From: Acanthaster planci | Taxonomy: Eukaryota > Echinodermata > Asteroidea > Valvatida > Acanthasteridae | DNA: 64,000 bases | Assembly: GCF_001949145.1 (NCBI RefSeq) | Contig: NW_019091464.1 | Location: 210,222 to 274,221 of the forward strand | Direction: 5' to 3' | Shown: positions 8,901 to 22,300 of the stretch, in pieces | Numbering within the stretch: position 1 is the stretch's first letter | Layout: the number at the start of each line of letters is the position of its first letter | Program-made: the position numbers and the translations under genes | The notes under the pieces: generated by a model | Database searches by the model: none | Told to the model about the DNA's origin: nothing | Seen by the model: only the letters and a program-made list of their open reading frames with translations

Positions 8901-11900
8901 GAAGTAACAAAATGAAGCTATATTCGAAGTCAGGTTTCAGAGTTACGGCTACATCAGTTGCCAGGTGCCAGTGCATCTGTGACCAGCAATGACATAGCCC
9001 TAGCTCCCAACAAAGCTTTTGGAGGGTCAAACAGCAAGTAGGCCAACCCTTCACCACTCAGTGGCTAGGATTCGTGACCGCGCTGAAAAAGAGTTGGACA
9101 AAGATGAAGTCCGCTGACTGAATTCACCCTTAGACTCTAATCTTCGTCATTGTTTCAACCCAAACAGTCATCAATTTCCTATATCGGAATTATTTATTTC
9201 CCACCTACCCACATCCAAGGAGGTCAAGGTTAACGAGACAGCACTGAATTCAGTTTTAATTGACCGCAAAGATAAAAGTTGAATGAAAAAATCCCTCTTC
9301 TATCTGATCATCTTCTGGAGGTATGTTTTAATGCAGGTGTAATGATAGCTCTGAGTTGTAATAAATACAAGCAAGAAGTGAAACCTTATGAAAAGACGAA
9401 AAAAAAGTAAAGTTCTTAAATTCAAATTGTTTTACACACTTGGAGCATTAATACTATAATACAGTCAACTGCTTCATTACGTCTGAAGCATAGTTCAATT
9501 ACAACTGCATTCCCATTTACCGATATCCTGCGTATTTGTTTTCTATTTTATACAGCTTAAATAGTTACCTTTGTCATCAAAAATAGGCTATAAATCGCTT
9601 CAAAAATTTTACCGGTGCACAATTTACAGATGTACAGTTCCTCTTTTTATCACAATTTTAATTGGTATGATTTATTAAGTAGATAAATAAGTATATGACT
9701 CGTTGCTCTTTCCTTTTGAATGGGCAATTGTGGCTCAGAACATGCAGGCTTGTCAGCAGGGAATGGATCTTATCAACTGGCATACATATCTTGAAACGTA
9801 AGAAGTCTGGCCAATTCCAAACTGGGATTAAAAGCTGGTTCATACCAGGCATGAGACCAAACATGAACATCAACTTGCAACATCAGGTCAAATACGTTTG
9901 TACTTGTACTCGGAATTGGCAAAGGTAAGCACATTTCAACTCAAGCAAATTTCACTGCAGGTGCTTTGAGCCGTCAAGTTCTGTTCAACATATTTAGTAA
10001 GTTCTGCAGGTATATTTAGTGTTTAATTTTATTCATAAGGTGACCAGATCCCTCAAAATGAGTCCTAAGGCCTCTTTTTGGTTCCTAACTTACGGTTCGT
10101 ATTAGAGTGCACAGGGCACTCTGTTTGATGTATCACTCAATTTGGCATCCCGATAACAGTTGAGACAAGAGGGTGAAAGTTGATACTTTCCATTGGTTTT
10201 TGTTCTGCAAGATTCTTGAAAGACCAACTAAAACGTAGCTGTGATGGCTTTCAATTTATTTTGTTGGGCTAGTTGACAAATTTGGTTGATGCACATGTTT
10301 GTCTTCCGTTTGAAAATTGTGGGTTTTTGGCTGAGTTTGGCTCGCCGTAAAATACTCTTGGCTTTATGCGGTTAATAATACACGTAGACAGCACTACATG
10401 CTTCCACGTGGTTCACCCTTCATGATATAGCCATTTTGTGTTCTTATCGGTCTGAGCCTCACATTGTCTCAACAAGAGTAAATGAAGGCTTTGTCAAATG
10501 CAGGCTCTCAACACGTATTCTGCTAGAAAGCCCGGCAAAAGTCTCAGCCTTTCTTGGTCTTGATATGTATCATTTGCAGTCGTGCAAACGTTGCCCATTT
10601 AGGTAATTCCAGAAATCAGGGGTCTGAAAGTGTGACATTTTCCTGTCCCTGTTACATCTGACCTTTGTTATTTGCCATGGAAATATCAGCGGAATTGTTT
10701 TGAAACTATTACAATTTGTTTGGCAGATATTTGCATTGATTCATCACTCTTGGAGATTAGAAAACGTGTTCTGAACTTACAAAATCATGTTAGATGTAAC
10801 AGGGACACAAAAAAATGGACCCCTAATTAATTTCTGGAATTACCCATTTACAAAAAACCTCCCCAGGTCACACCAGAAGCAGCACCATCAATTTTTTTTT
10901 TTTGGCCTTCTTTCCTCCTCATCGTTGGGATTTGTTGCAAAGTTCTGCAGTGTTTGAATAACTTGATATCCCTGTATAATACACGGTCTTGTAATATACA
11001 ATACACACAGTTTTTGAGTAGACAGCCGTTTCCAAGGCATGAGATTGCAACCTATCAAATTCATAAGGATAAGCCAAGAGAGGAGGACATCACTAAAGCA
11101 ATAAAAATTGAGAAAAAAAAAAACAAGACACCAAAATTAAGCACTGTCTCTTGTAAAACAACAAAAGCTACTTTCAGCCTTTATAACCTCCAAAACTAAG
11201 ATAGCAGTGCAATGCTTCATTCCCCACGACCCAGGTTTGATCAGTGACCGTTTGCCAACTACTGGTCAATTTTGCCTGGTACCCGGGATATATTTTACGC
11301 ATGGGCTACCTGTCAAAACTAACTGCTGAGTGGCAATTGGTCGTTGATCAAACATGGCCACTGTGGAGGAGGAAACCACAGCAGGATCAAACCTTCCCGG
11401 AGGAAAGTAAAATGGCTAAAATCGTACATTTTAAATCCGTTAAAGGAAAATTCTTGTATGTTATGTTGAAATAAATGACCACACTCAAAGTGGGGCATGA
11501 ACCAGTTCCCCAATATTAGCAACACAAGGCCTCAACCAATGGACTGGGTACCGACTCGGCAATACTGACAGACAAGCAGACTTGCATGTTACATGTAAGT
11601 TATTAAAATAACCCTACAATGCATTTGAAACCTTTGCTCTGTAAATCGTGACGTTTAATCATGAAGCCTATTGGTGAGCAAGGGAGAACTGCAAAGGCAA
11701 AAATATCCCCTCTGGTGCCACGCAGTCTGTGAAGTACTCAGTATAATGAGTATTTCCGAAAAACAAAAATTAACATAAATTGCATAGTAATTTCAACATT
11801 AAACAGACAGCCATAACTTAGTAAACCACTGCGCATTTTTGAGGGTTTTTTTTCGTTCACACTGGTGCAACTCCCATCCGCTGAAAACCTGACTCATTGA

Positions 11901-13302
11901 AAAAAGATCCTTCCCATTGGTTTGAAATTATCTGACATAAGACCCTCAATTCTGCGATTGTTACCTAAAATAAACCACGTTAAATGTAATTAATGTATTC
12001 CTATATGAAGCCAACCATGCATCTATGTACACTTTTTGAGGCGTCTGTTTCAGTTGAAGTGCATGCTTGATAAACCTTGAGCTTTGACACAGGCTTCCTG
12101 TGGTTGGTCAAAAAGTACATGTATGCTTATAATTAAGGAAACGAATGCCTAAAAAAAAAGTTTAGTTTATCACACAAACATTCTTGAAATTTAAAACAAT
12201 AGCAAATTCGTTTATAAATGCACGAAGTCCGTTCCGTAAAGAGGAAATAGAAATTCCTCCTGTTTCCTATGACCAAATTAAATACATGTAATTGTCTTCA
12301 CACACTGTTGATAACCTGTCAGCAGCTACTTATCGTGATGCCAGAATATTAAGATTCTGAAAAGCCCCTTGTATCAGACATTTGGGCCAACCACTTGACC
12401 TGGCACGTTGGATCTTTGTCGCTTGACAAAACGTGCGTCATGACAATTGTTTTAAGGGATATGGGAAGCCAAAGAGGGAAGGGTGTGTTACCTTGACCAC
12501 TTTTTGCTGCAGAACATGTTTTTGGAAGTGAGGAAAACTTGTCGTGTGATCTCTGTCAACAGAGAGCCTCTCTTTTCTCTGAAGTATACTTCAGAAGAGG
12601 CCCGTCCTGTTTCTGATGGAAGTCAAGGCACGAGGTGATTTCCACGGGAGTTTGCACTGATGAGCTCATGTGGTAAGTTTGGAACAAACAGGACGGAAAG
12701 CCAGAAACTGGCTTTGAGAGCTTGCATTTGCGGGGAAGGGGGGCCAACAGTGGAGGAAACGGAGAGGTAGTCTGAAAGTGAAAGTATGACTCTCAAAGTT
12801 TCAGGATGAATTTTTCACACATTTGCATTGTGACACGTAGAAGAAATTGTTACATGAGCAACAATCTGGTCATAGTAACTCAGAAGCTGTACTGCGTATC
12901 TCGTAGAAGCCTCAGCCACGGTGTCGAGAAGGCTCTGCCACAGAGATGAGATGGCTCTACCGCACAGCCGACAAAGATGAGAAAGCTTTCCAGCAGGGTT
13001 TGGAGAGCTCTGCCACAGGGTTAACACGGCAGTGCCAACACAGCGGAGACATACCCACTGCACTCTTGTACATGCTTTCACTTGAGACTTGACCTTTCTC
13101 CTGCCGCTGTCCAGATGTCTCATCCACTAAGTAGATAAGAGAAGGCTGGTGGTGTATTCACACGTAAGCACTGACCTCGATGAGCAAGGTTCCGGGACAG
13201 GTTTTCAGAGGAAATATCAAGAGCTGGGTGCCGTTTATCAAAAGAGATTTTTTTTTTAGTTCCTGGAAAGCTGGTGGTCTGTTAAGTAGAAAGACAGCTC
13301 CT
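5991..13302. other. Intergenic DNA and Vav 3' UTR
   Basis: No exon was recognised on either strand. The left part is SPOUT1 upstream DNA and the right part must include the Vav 3' UTR on the minus strand. Possible minus-strand poly(A) hexamers are ATTAAA (11654-11659) and AATAAA (10255-10260), neither confirmed. One MITE lies at 10602-10844. Small open frames here look random. Confidence 0.6.
10602..10844. mobile_element. GGTAATTCC-type MITE, copy 1
   Basis: It starts GGTAATTCCAGAAATCAGGG and ends ATTTCTGGAATTACC. Subterminal GTCCCTGTTACATCTGA is mirrored by a TCAGATGTAACAGGGAC-like block near the other end. CATTTA flanks both ends (10596-10601 and 10845-10850), a likely target-site duplication. 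Two more copies lie at 48306 and 59263. Confidence 0.85.
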
Positions 13303-13344
13303 TCACTCTTCTTCTTCAACATATTGCAAAGGGAAGTATCCAAT
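13303..13344 (-). CDS. Vav: Vav terminal exon (42 nt of coding, stop TGA)
   Basis: This exon encodes [13 protein letters not shown] then TGA at 13305-13303, corresponding to VGWFPANYVEE of vertebrate Vav. The acceptor TTTCCTTTCAG is strong. The protein stops directly after the SH3 fold, as in the family. Confidence 0.95.
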   Translation of the reverse strand: MGYFPLQYVEEEE

Positions 13345-16300
13345 CTGAAAGGAAAAAAAGAAGAGATAAGAACTTCCATGACGCCTTTGACAGTTGTGTA
13401 AGGTACAATGGCAAAAGTTGTTCCAGACTTTCATTCGAAAACCTCTGCGATCTCAATGTGAGAGTGCACACTTTTTTTTAACAGGTGAGTGTTTTCACTT
13501 TGTAATCAAACTAGAGTGGATGACATTCACAATACACTATAGCACGCCGACAAGCCGTTAGATCCCCTGGAAATCGGTGCCCATTTTCAGGTCAAAACAG
13601 ACAGGTAAATTTGGTTCCGTCCATTTTGGCGGCACAAGGGAATGACAACTTGTTAAGAACATAAAAGGCTCTACTATTTTATTTGAACTGCAGATGTCTG
13701 CTCATGAGTGTAATGTGTTTTGGGGTGTTGAAGTTCTCGCAGAAGTTCATAACCACAGGGGAAACACTGGTGACGTGACTGGCAACCTTTTCTGTGTTTT
13801 GTGTCGCAGACAACCATGTTATGAAATGCCGCGGCGCAGTCCGAGAAGAATGTAAAGAGGGACTGACCCGTCCGCCAACTGCGCCTTTCCACCAGCCCCG
13901 GCTCTCGCCGGCTTTGCTGATGATGTCCACATGGTCGCCCTTTTGCAGCGGCAGCTCGCCCGACTCCCGGGCCGTGAAGGGGAAGAGCGCCCTCGCGGTG
14001 CCGATGACTGTGTAGCGCTTGACCTTCTGCTCAGGGGCAGGGCTGGGCCTCTGCCTACTGACGGGGCTGTCATTGGTGGACGGACCTGCACAAACAAACA
14101 TGGAAGGTTAGGAGGAAAAACAAATTTGTTCACTGTAATTCAGGGTGGCAACAGAAATCTGAAAACCAAATTTCATGACTTATCCAAGAGTAAGAGTATG
14201 GCAACATTTCACACAAGTTTTGCACAGAAATTTCTTTTGAAAGACCTCTCCTCTGTTGATCGTCAGTTATGGATGTATAACCAATTGTTGACCCTACTGC
14301 CCTCTGTTTTTCAACTTCCATAATTCTAATGCATATAAAGTACTGAAGTGAATACATCGGGCCCACAGTTCTGTGTGTAAAGAGCACAAGTGCAAGAACC
14401 AGCAACGAACCAACAAGCCCACATATTCCATTTGTCTGCACTACGCTGCCTGGTTCAAAATGATGTCGCGCTTCGGTGCTTCACACAATGTGCACTGGAA
14501 TGCTCGTGAGTAGCGAATGCCCCCACATCTACAAATACTGCACGTAGATCAATGGGTGGTGAGTCTGGTTACCAGCTGGGTGTCCAGTCGACACTCACCA
14601 TTTCGTTGGGAGACCGAGTTGGCGTGGCCCGTGCGCTCCCGCAGCGGAATCTTCAAGGTGGAGTCCAGGCCGTTGAACACGTCCCGCAGGCTGTTCTGGG
14701 AGTAGTGCATGATCAGGTCCGGCAAGGTGTCAAAGTCACACGAGTCCTTGTCCACCAGACCGTACTTGCCAAGGTAGTAGAGAACTTTGATGTGCTTGAC
14801 CTGGTTGTCGTGCCTGTACAACGTAAACACAAGACCCAAACATCAACAGGAACACGTACACCTAGTCGTGTTTTACTTTATCACTGAGAGGACAGCGTGC
14901 TTCTTGTTCTGCATAAATAAAACATCTTCCTACGGACTAAGCACAGGCACTTGAAGTGCAGCTGCAATGAATTTGTACTTAACACAATTTGTCTGCATCT
15001 TTGTTCTCTTCTTCGTCGTATGAAAACTCTTTTGCACTCCAATTTGTTTAAATGCAGTGAAAAGTGTACGTTTTTAAACAGTTACAATTATCCACGCAAA
15101 TGAGGGTGCTGTTGCTGTGACATCATCTAGGGAAGACATGGTTGAGTGCATAGGTGTTTCTGTTCAAACAGTGAACCCAGAATTTACCTACTGAAAACAT
15201 CTCTGAGAGAGGGATTGACATTTTCTAACTACTATGCGCATGAACAACAATGAATCGGCAAAGAAGAGAAAACCAAGTTCAGGAAAATCTACAAAAGTAC
15301 AGAACTTTTTTGTGTACAAACCAAAGTAGGCTTCGGACACAGTGAGAGCAAAATCGGCATGGCCTCTGCGTTCTCTGCCCATGACAGAAGCAACCAAAAA
15401 AAAACTGAAAGTGGGCAATTCTCTGGCGCCTTACTTGATACTGATGGCGTGGGTTTGAAATTCTGATTCCTTGACGCTGTCACGCACCAGGTAGCAGCTG
15501 TCCTGCTTGTCCTTGAGTTGCTCAATGGCTACATGACGATCCATCTTACCCACATACCTGGTGAAGATAATGCAGGCAGTGTCAGAACGGAGACGACAAC
15601 TAGGGTGACACTAAAAATTACAAACTACAAAATAGCAATGACAATGGCTCATACTGAGATACCGTGCCCCTCCCCCCCAGAAAAAAATAACCCAAGGACT
15701 CATGCTGTCAATAGTTCACCATTCGTATAATTTGACACTTCATTCCCGGTTCTAAAAGTACAAAAACAGCCATTTCGGGATGAAGGAATACATTTGCTTG
15801 CATTCCATTCAGCATCAACTTTGATTCACTTTCTCAGGCCTGGGTCGCAGCCCAAATTTTGGCTCATAGTCTCTGTCTCCCGACACATCTCTCCACAGAG
15901 TTTTGCAAAACCCTCCTATCCCCATTTCTGGAGACATTCTGCTGGCAGATGGTAAAAGGGACAGGGTTCTCAAAGAAACCTAGAATTCAAAGTCCGGAAC
16001 TTTTCCAGGACTTTCAAGGAGTAAAATGTGACAATTTCCATGGAATTCAATGCCGCCCTCTGCCGAAAAAAAATCTGGTATTATAAACTGAAGATGGTCG
16101 TAGCTCCTACTACTGACCAACGAGGAAACAGCCTATAAATGTATCAGTTCCAATATCACATCAAAAAAGGCAAACAGCCCATCAAAAATAACCGCTGCCC
16201 CACCTTGATTTCCATGACTTTTTTTGCCTCTGACAATGCGATTCTACAATGTCCTACTTTTTTCTCCATGTGCCTTGACTTTTCCAAGACTAGCCACGAA

Positions 16301-19300
16301 AGCATTTTTTCCCCAAGGGCATTCCGCGACCGTGGAACCTTTGGAGCGAAACCAGCCAGACAGCAAAAACCAAGGGGACCTACCACCGTGTATCCAGCAG
16401 ATTCCGTGAGCTGGAGCTGGGGTTTTGCCTGATGTGGCTGGGGCTACCCTGGGGCACTGTCATCTCATAGTTTGGACGCTGTCGGGAACAAACCAAAAGA
16501 GAAAGACCAAAAGAAATGAAACACACGACCTGTTTTATCAAACTAAGGTTCATGTCATTTGGGTAGACCACCACCTTGATAATTACATAATGCAATCTTT
16601 TGTGCAATCTTTTGTGCAGAGTAACTCTTCAAGAAGAGAATTAAACAGTTAGCCATGAAGTGTTGACCCCTGACCCTCACAGTACTGTATCCATGCTGCA
16701 GACATTCTTAATCAGAAAAAATGTGACTGGATCCGACAAAATGAGTCCTAAGTACTTTTTGGATCTTCAATTCTACTATGCACCAGAAAGAACGTAACCA
16801 GCTCCTCTTTTTGTGAAACTCAGGTTTGAGTTGACTGCATTGTGGTTGAGCCCATCACAAGTTCTTGCCCGAAGGTCCACCACAAGTCCTCCAGTTTCAG
16901 GCCCGGTCACAGACTCCTCAAATGAACTCTGATAAACGCATCCCTGTGCCATACTGTCACTAACGACTGGTCTCCTGAAAGGACTTGTGAAGGGTGAGGG
17001 GTCAAACTGTCAACAGTGACTGGCACCGCATAAGATTTGTGACTGTGAGGCCGTTTGAGAGGATTCAACTAGCACATATCCCCCAAATAATATTCAAGCC
17101 AGCACCTGAAAGGGAGCTGGGAATGTATTTGAGCCCGTGTAAAAGCATGTACATTGCAAGAACAGCCCTGGTAACCACAGCCCTGGTAACCACAGCCCTG
17201 GTAACCACAGCCCTGGAAACCACAGCCCAGGTAACCAAAGCCCTGGTAACCAAAGCCCTGGTAACCAAAGCCCTGGTAACCACAGCCCTGGTAACCACAG
17301 CCCCGCAAGTTTGATACCACAAACTAATGAAACAAGTAGGCTTGGGTGACTTGATTCCATCCTGAAGTAAGAATCCTTTGGATTTGGACTCCATTTATAC
17401 AATATTTAAACACCCCCCTCCCTAAATGGGACACCATCCACCATCTTGGTGACCTGTCAATACAATGTTGTGAGGTATAATTGCTTCCTTAATCACAATT
17501 CATTAATGCCTAAGACAGTTAGGACAGAGACAGACAGAGCCCATTCTCAAACTCTTGATCAAGCAGTATATTCCACATGTGCGCCAATCTCCATATACAT
17601 GTATAAAGGTGATTGTTTACACCAACTCGTGACAGGAATATACTATAACATGGCCAAAGGGATGTTGGAAAAACTGAAGTAAAATCGTTGCACAAAATGG
17701 TTGAAACTTACGGATTTGTAAAACTTGTTTTGAAGTAGCATTTCCAAAGGTATTTATGAGTGGGAATGAATATGTTCTTGGCCAGTCTTAAATGAATGGA
17801 CACTGATAAAATCCCTCTCCTTCTCCTTGGACAATATCAGCATCCATTCTCCGGATCCGGTCTTAAACGTTAAAGGGACCATGAAACAGAAAGATTTTAT
17901 TAAACTGTACTTAAACCCTTGAAATTGCACCTCCGAGTTTCAATTCACCTGATTTAAAATTTTTTTTTTGCAATTTTAACCCATATTTTGGAGTTTTTGG
18001 GTTTTACGCTAATGCACATCTGCATATTCATGAGCAAAACTATGTCATTCACGGCATCGAGCCTCAAAGTTGCACTGATTTGTACGCAGAAAATGTCTCG
18101 GTTTTTTTAAACACTGCCATCATAGATTTCATTTACTTTGGCAATTTATTGTGAAAGTATATGGCAAGAAGCCAGCAAGCATCCTTTCCACAGTAATGTT
18201 TCCAGAAAGCAAACTTGGAGTTCACAATTTGAACATGAAAACATGCAAACTGAACCATGTCTTCCTTGATTTACATCAAAGGAAAGCGCCCTCACTTGTC
18301 CAGAAACGCTTAGTCAATTTGGAATGTTTAAAAAGTGCACTTTTCAGTTCACGTGACTCAAAAAAAAAAGACAAACAGTCTTCATGCACTTAAAAAGAGT
18401 ACAGAGACACACACAAAAATGGTTCTAAGAAAAACTCGTTCCATGGATCCTTTAAAGACTGGCCAAACACATACATGAATTTCTCCCTCATTACTGTCTG
18501 CCATTGATTTTGAAATCATGGTATTCACAGACACAAACAGCTTGGCTCCCCAGGTTCTGCACTGCAAGCCATTTTGCCCAACTACACTGTACGTGAAAAC
18601 TACTCCTCGTAGGAATGGAGTCAGTCTGTCTTCAGAAATGTGTAGTGGTAACAGAATTGACTCTTGGGAGAACAAAAGGCTATCCGTAGAGATGCAATGC
18701 CATCCAAAGTGGAGTCACCCTCCCGATGCTTAGCTTGGAATTACGTTAACTATTAGATTTTGGTGCAAAGTCACCCAAGCCTATTCAAGATAGCATAACG
18801 TGTTTATGCTGCATTTACTGTTTTGTTTTTAACAGCAAACATGGTTCTCAAGGTGCAAACAGATACAAACACTAAAAAAAGAAAGAAGATTGAAAATTCT
18901 CGGTTTGTAGATACCACCACACCAACACAGAAATGAAACCACGCTTGACATAGAAACAAAATTTTAAACCAAGCCATGGTGAAGAAGGAACGGTATTAGC
19001 TGCCCTCGTTTGATGTCCATCACCAGATTGGTGAAAGTGATTTGCTCTTATGAGAGGGAGTACCTCAGTTCTTGAGTACCTCTTTGAAATTACATTTCAC
19101 GTCAAGCAGCCCGCCAATTCAAAAAAGCAACTATAACAAGGACACAGCCTTGAGCCTTAGAGCTCTGAACCCAGACCACTTTTTTAGGAGCTGTAATGTG
19201 ACAATTTCATTACTTGTCATCATTTTGCTGACGGCTGGAAAGTTGGATTGACAGACTACCTGGCCTAAATCTGAACACATAAAACTGAGATGATTCTGCA

Positions 19301-22300
19301 GAACTAGACACTAATTCATGGGGACGTTATCACCGAGGTGGCATGACACTCAAGCGTGCTCTCTTAAACTCGAGGTGAACAGGAATATGGGCAAATTATG
19401 ATACCTTACATGTATTGGTCAAGGGGGTATTTCACACACACATGTGAAGGGTCACCCGCTTGGCACGACCCCATAAATGTTCACTTCTGTCATGTCCGTT
19501 AGGCTCACGATGAGTGCATTTTTCTCTACAGCCCTTCAATAAAATTGTGCAAAATTTAGTGTGTAAACACTGTATGTCACTGATAGTTAAATGTGTCTGA
19601 TTACCTCAATAAAAATTTGGAGTTTTCCAAGTCTACTGTGCGATGATTTGAATTACAAAAAACTGTCTGAATGTCATGTCCATTATGCTGGATTTGACCT
19701 GCTTCTGCTCACTGGTCTTATCCATCAGAAATACACAGTTTCGCGTCAGTTATCTCTAAACTTTGAAGAAATCAAAGCCACAAACACTCTTCTGGACAAA
19801 CTGAAGGCTTTGTTCAGTTGAAGGAGGACAGATGATTCCGACCTCAACTGTAAAACTCTACAAAATCACAGTAATTTTTAAGCATGTCATGTTATCATCG
19901 GATCCGACTCTTGTTAGAGACGGCGCTCTGCTCAAAAAATGAATTTGCCTATTTTCACCCTGCCAGGGAGATCCTGAAAATGAAATCATCCTTGGTAGTT
20001 TTGGCAGGAAACGGCCAAAAGATGTGCGTGAACATGGAGGTTAATGCCGACTACAGCAGTAACTGTGTCACGTTCTGTAAATAAGCGGCGACTTGGAAGT
20101 TGCCACATGTGGCGATAAACCGATCCAAGATGGATTGGACATTGCCCTCAGCAGGGCAGGTGCTGATTATGTAAACTCGTTGCTGATCCTGAAACCTTAG
20201 AGCACTGAAACGACTAGCTATTTCATTTTATTTAGTCACGCTCAGCTCCCAAACAAAACTTTCATGCCACAAAAAACAGGGTTTTTCAATTCAGATGCAA
20301 TATACATCGGCAGTAATGTAAAACAGCGCATACATTTTGTATTCGAACAGTTTCTGGCAACCTGAGTAGAAACACCAAATTTTCTGACAACATGAAACCC
20401 TGCTTTTAGGAGAAAACACTTCAGCGTTCTGTAACAGGGCAGAGGAGCAACCAGGCCCTACTGGCAAACTAATGCTGTGCTTGCCCATTTTGCTGTATTG
20501 TTGCAAATTCATCGGTACCTGTCAGATCACTTAGATCTGTTTTGGGGTGTACCATATTTCTTAGAAACAGATTCCATGACATTACAGGCCCTTTCTCTGC
20601 TGCTTGATAGCAACATAAGAAAAAATGAAAGGTAAAAATTTGAACAGGGAGACCAACAGTTTTGCCAGGTAGCATTAAAAGAAAATCAGCAGAGCATTGT
20701 TTTCTGCATTCTTTTTTAGCAAGACTAATACCAGTATCAATAAAATAATCTTTCGCTCGTGACAAAACAAAACACACAGTGTGAAGGTGCTGTTACAAAT
20801 CAGGATGAGCCTTGGACAGTTGAAGGATACATAACTACAAGTACTTGTACTTTGTGGGGACAACGAAAAATGCATTAACCCCTTCTCGACGGGAATTTCT
20901 TTCCGAAAGCCGACTCCAAGAATTCCAGCCTCGCTTGGCCACGAAGGCCACCCGCCAAACTGCAAATTCTCGGTTTGAGGCCCAGCGTGCTCTGCACGCT
21001 TTGAATTACACGGTGAAAAGGCTGATTGTTCAGTGGCATACGGCTCTACTCAAGCTTCCACATTCCCGTTGCCTCTTTTCAACGTGGGGACTATTGTGAA
21101 GCTGGTGGTTATGATGCAAATTCGGTCTTTTCATTTCTGGGCTACATACAAAGACCATTTACCATATACACAAGAGCCAGGGTCTGCCTTCTTTCACCGT
21201 GTTCAATTGAGCGTGGGCTGAGAATAATAGCTGAAAAGCGGGCTGAGGATCTCAATTTTTACAGTGTGTCTTAACACGTCCCGACGTGAAGGGGTTAAAA
21301 AGGACAAAGTGAGCACATACAATGCATCCTACGTACATGTACGAGTACTTCACCACATCCATACCACCAACAAGGGAGTCACCATTATGACCTCTTTATG
21401 ACACCAGCAAATGGTCAGTTTGATAGTGAAAATGAAATGGGAGACATACATGTAGGGATGATGGAAATGCATGCTTGCCAACCCCTTGACTACCAGAGCT
21501 GTGAGAATGACCAACGACAGGGAATTTTAGACCCTTCCGTGTCATTGTATTTGGATGCTCTAGATTTGAGCTTTCTTGAATACAGTTTCAGGTACTTTCT
21601 GCTAAGCTTTGCGACAAATGCTATCGCAAGTCATGGCCAAGCTTTTTGGACATGACCAGAGCAGCCTTGTAAGAGTTCATGGGTATGCCGAACAGCGCCC
21701 TCACCAGTAAAAACACAATCTCTAGATATTGTATCTCATGGGGCACCAGTAGTGTGCACATCGCTGATTGCCAAGGCAACAAATCTGGATATATCCTTTG
21801 GTTGTTATATACGTAAATAGAAGCGAAGAACTGTATTCCCTATTACCCTATTTTTTTGGGGGGGGGGGTTGGCACTGGTTCCCTCCTCACATTCCAGTGG
21901 ATTGATTGGGAACCAGCACCTAGCTGCACCTGTTTGTATACCTTGGACTGGCTAACCAGCTATTTTGTCATTTTTACATGAAGACTGCAGGTGCGGGGCT
22001 ACCGTTGGCGATTAACCATTCAGGGCAAAAAGAACAGGAAAGAGCGGTACACCTGTGTCACGCAGGGAATGACACGGCTAGGAACAGCAAGCACGGCATG
22101 GACCCCTCCAAAGGAAAACACAAAAGTTTGCTCGCACTGTCACCTGCAGACTGTAACATATGGTATGCAATGACCAGCAGTGTCTGCTCATGTTGACGAA
22201 TGCACACGAGTCCAGGAGAGCTTCAGCAAATTGCGCTTGAATGGCCTTGCAAAAGTGCCATATCAAGTGAACGCAGCGAGCACGGACGGCCAAAATGGTG

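Noticed and set aside
12556-12747. Frame containing SGFPSCLF considered as the SH3 end of Vav
   Set aside because: The exon at 13303-13344 ([13 protein letters not shown], stop) fits the phase and motif far better.
17065-17402. Ala/Val/Leu- or Gly/Trp-rich repeated frames on both strands
   Set aside because: Translation of a 15-bp minisatellite, open in all frames because the unit is a multiple of three and lacks stops.
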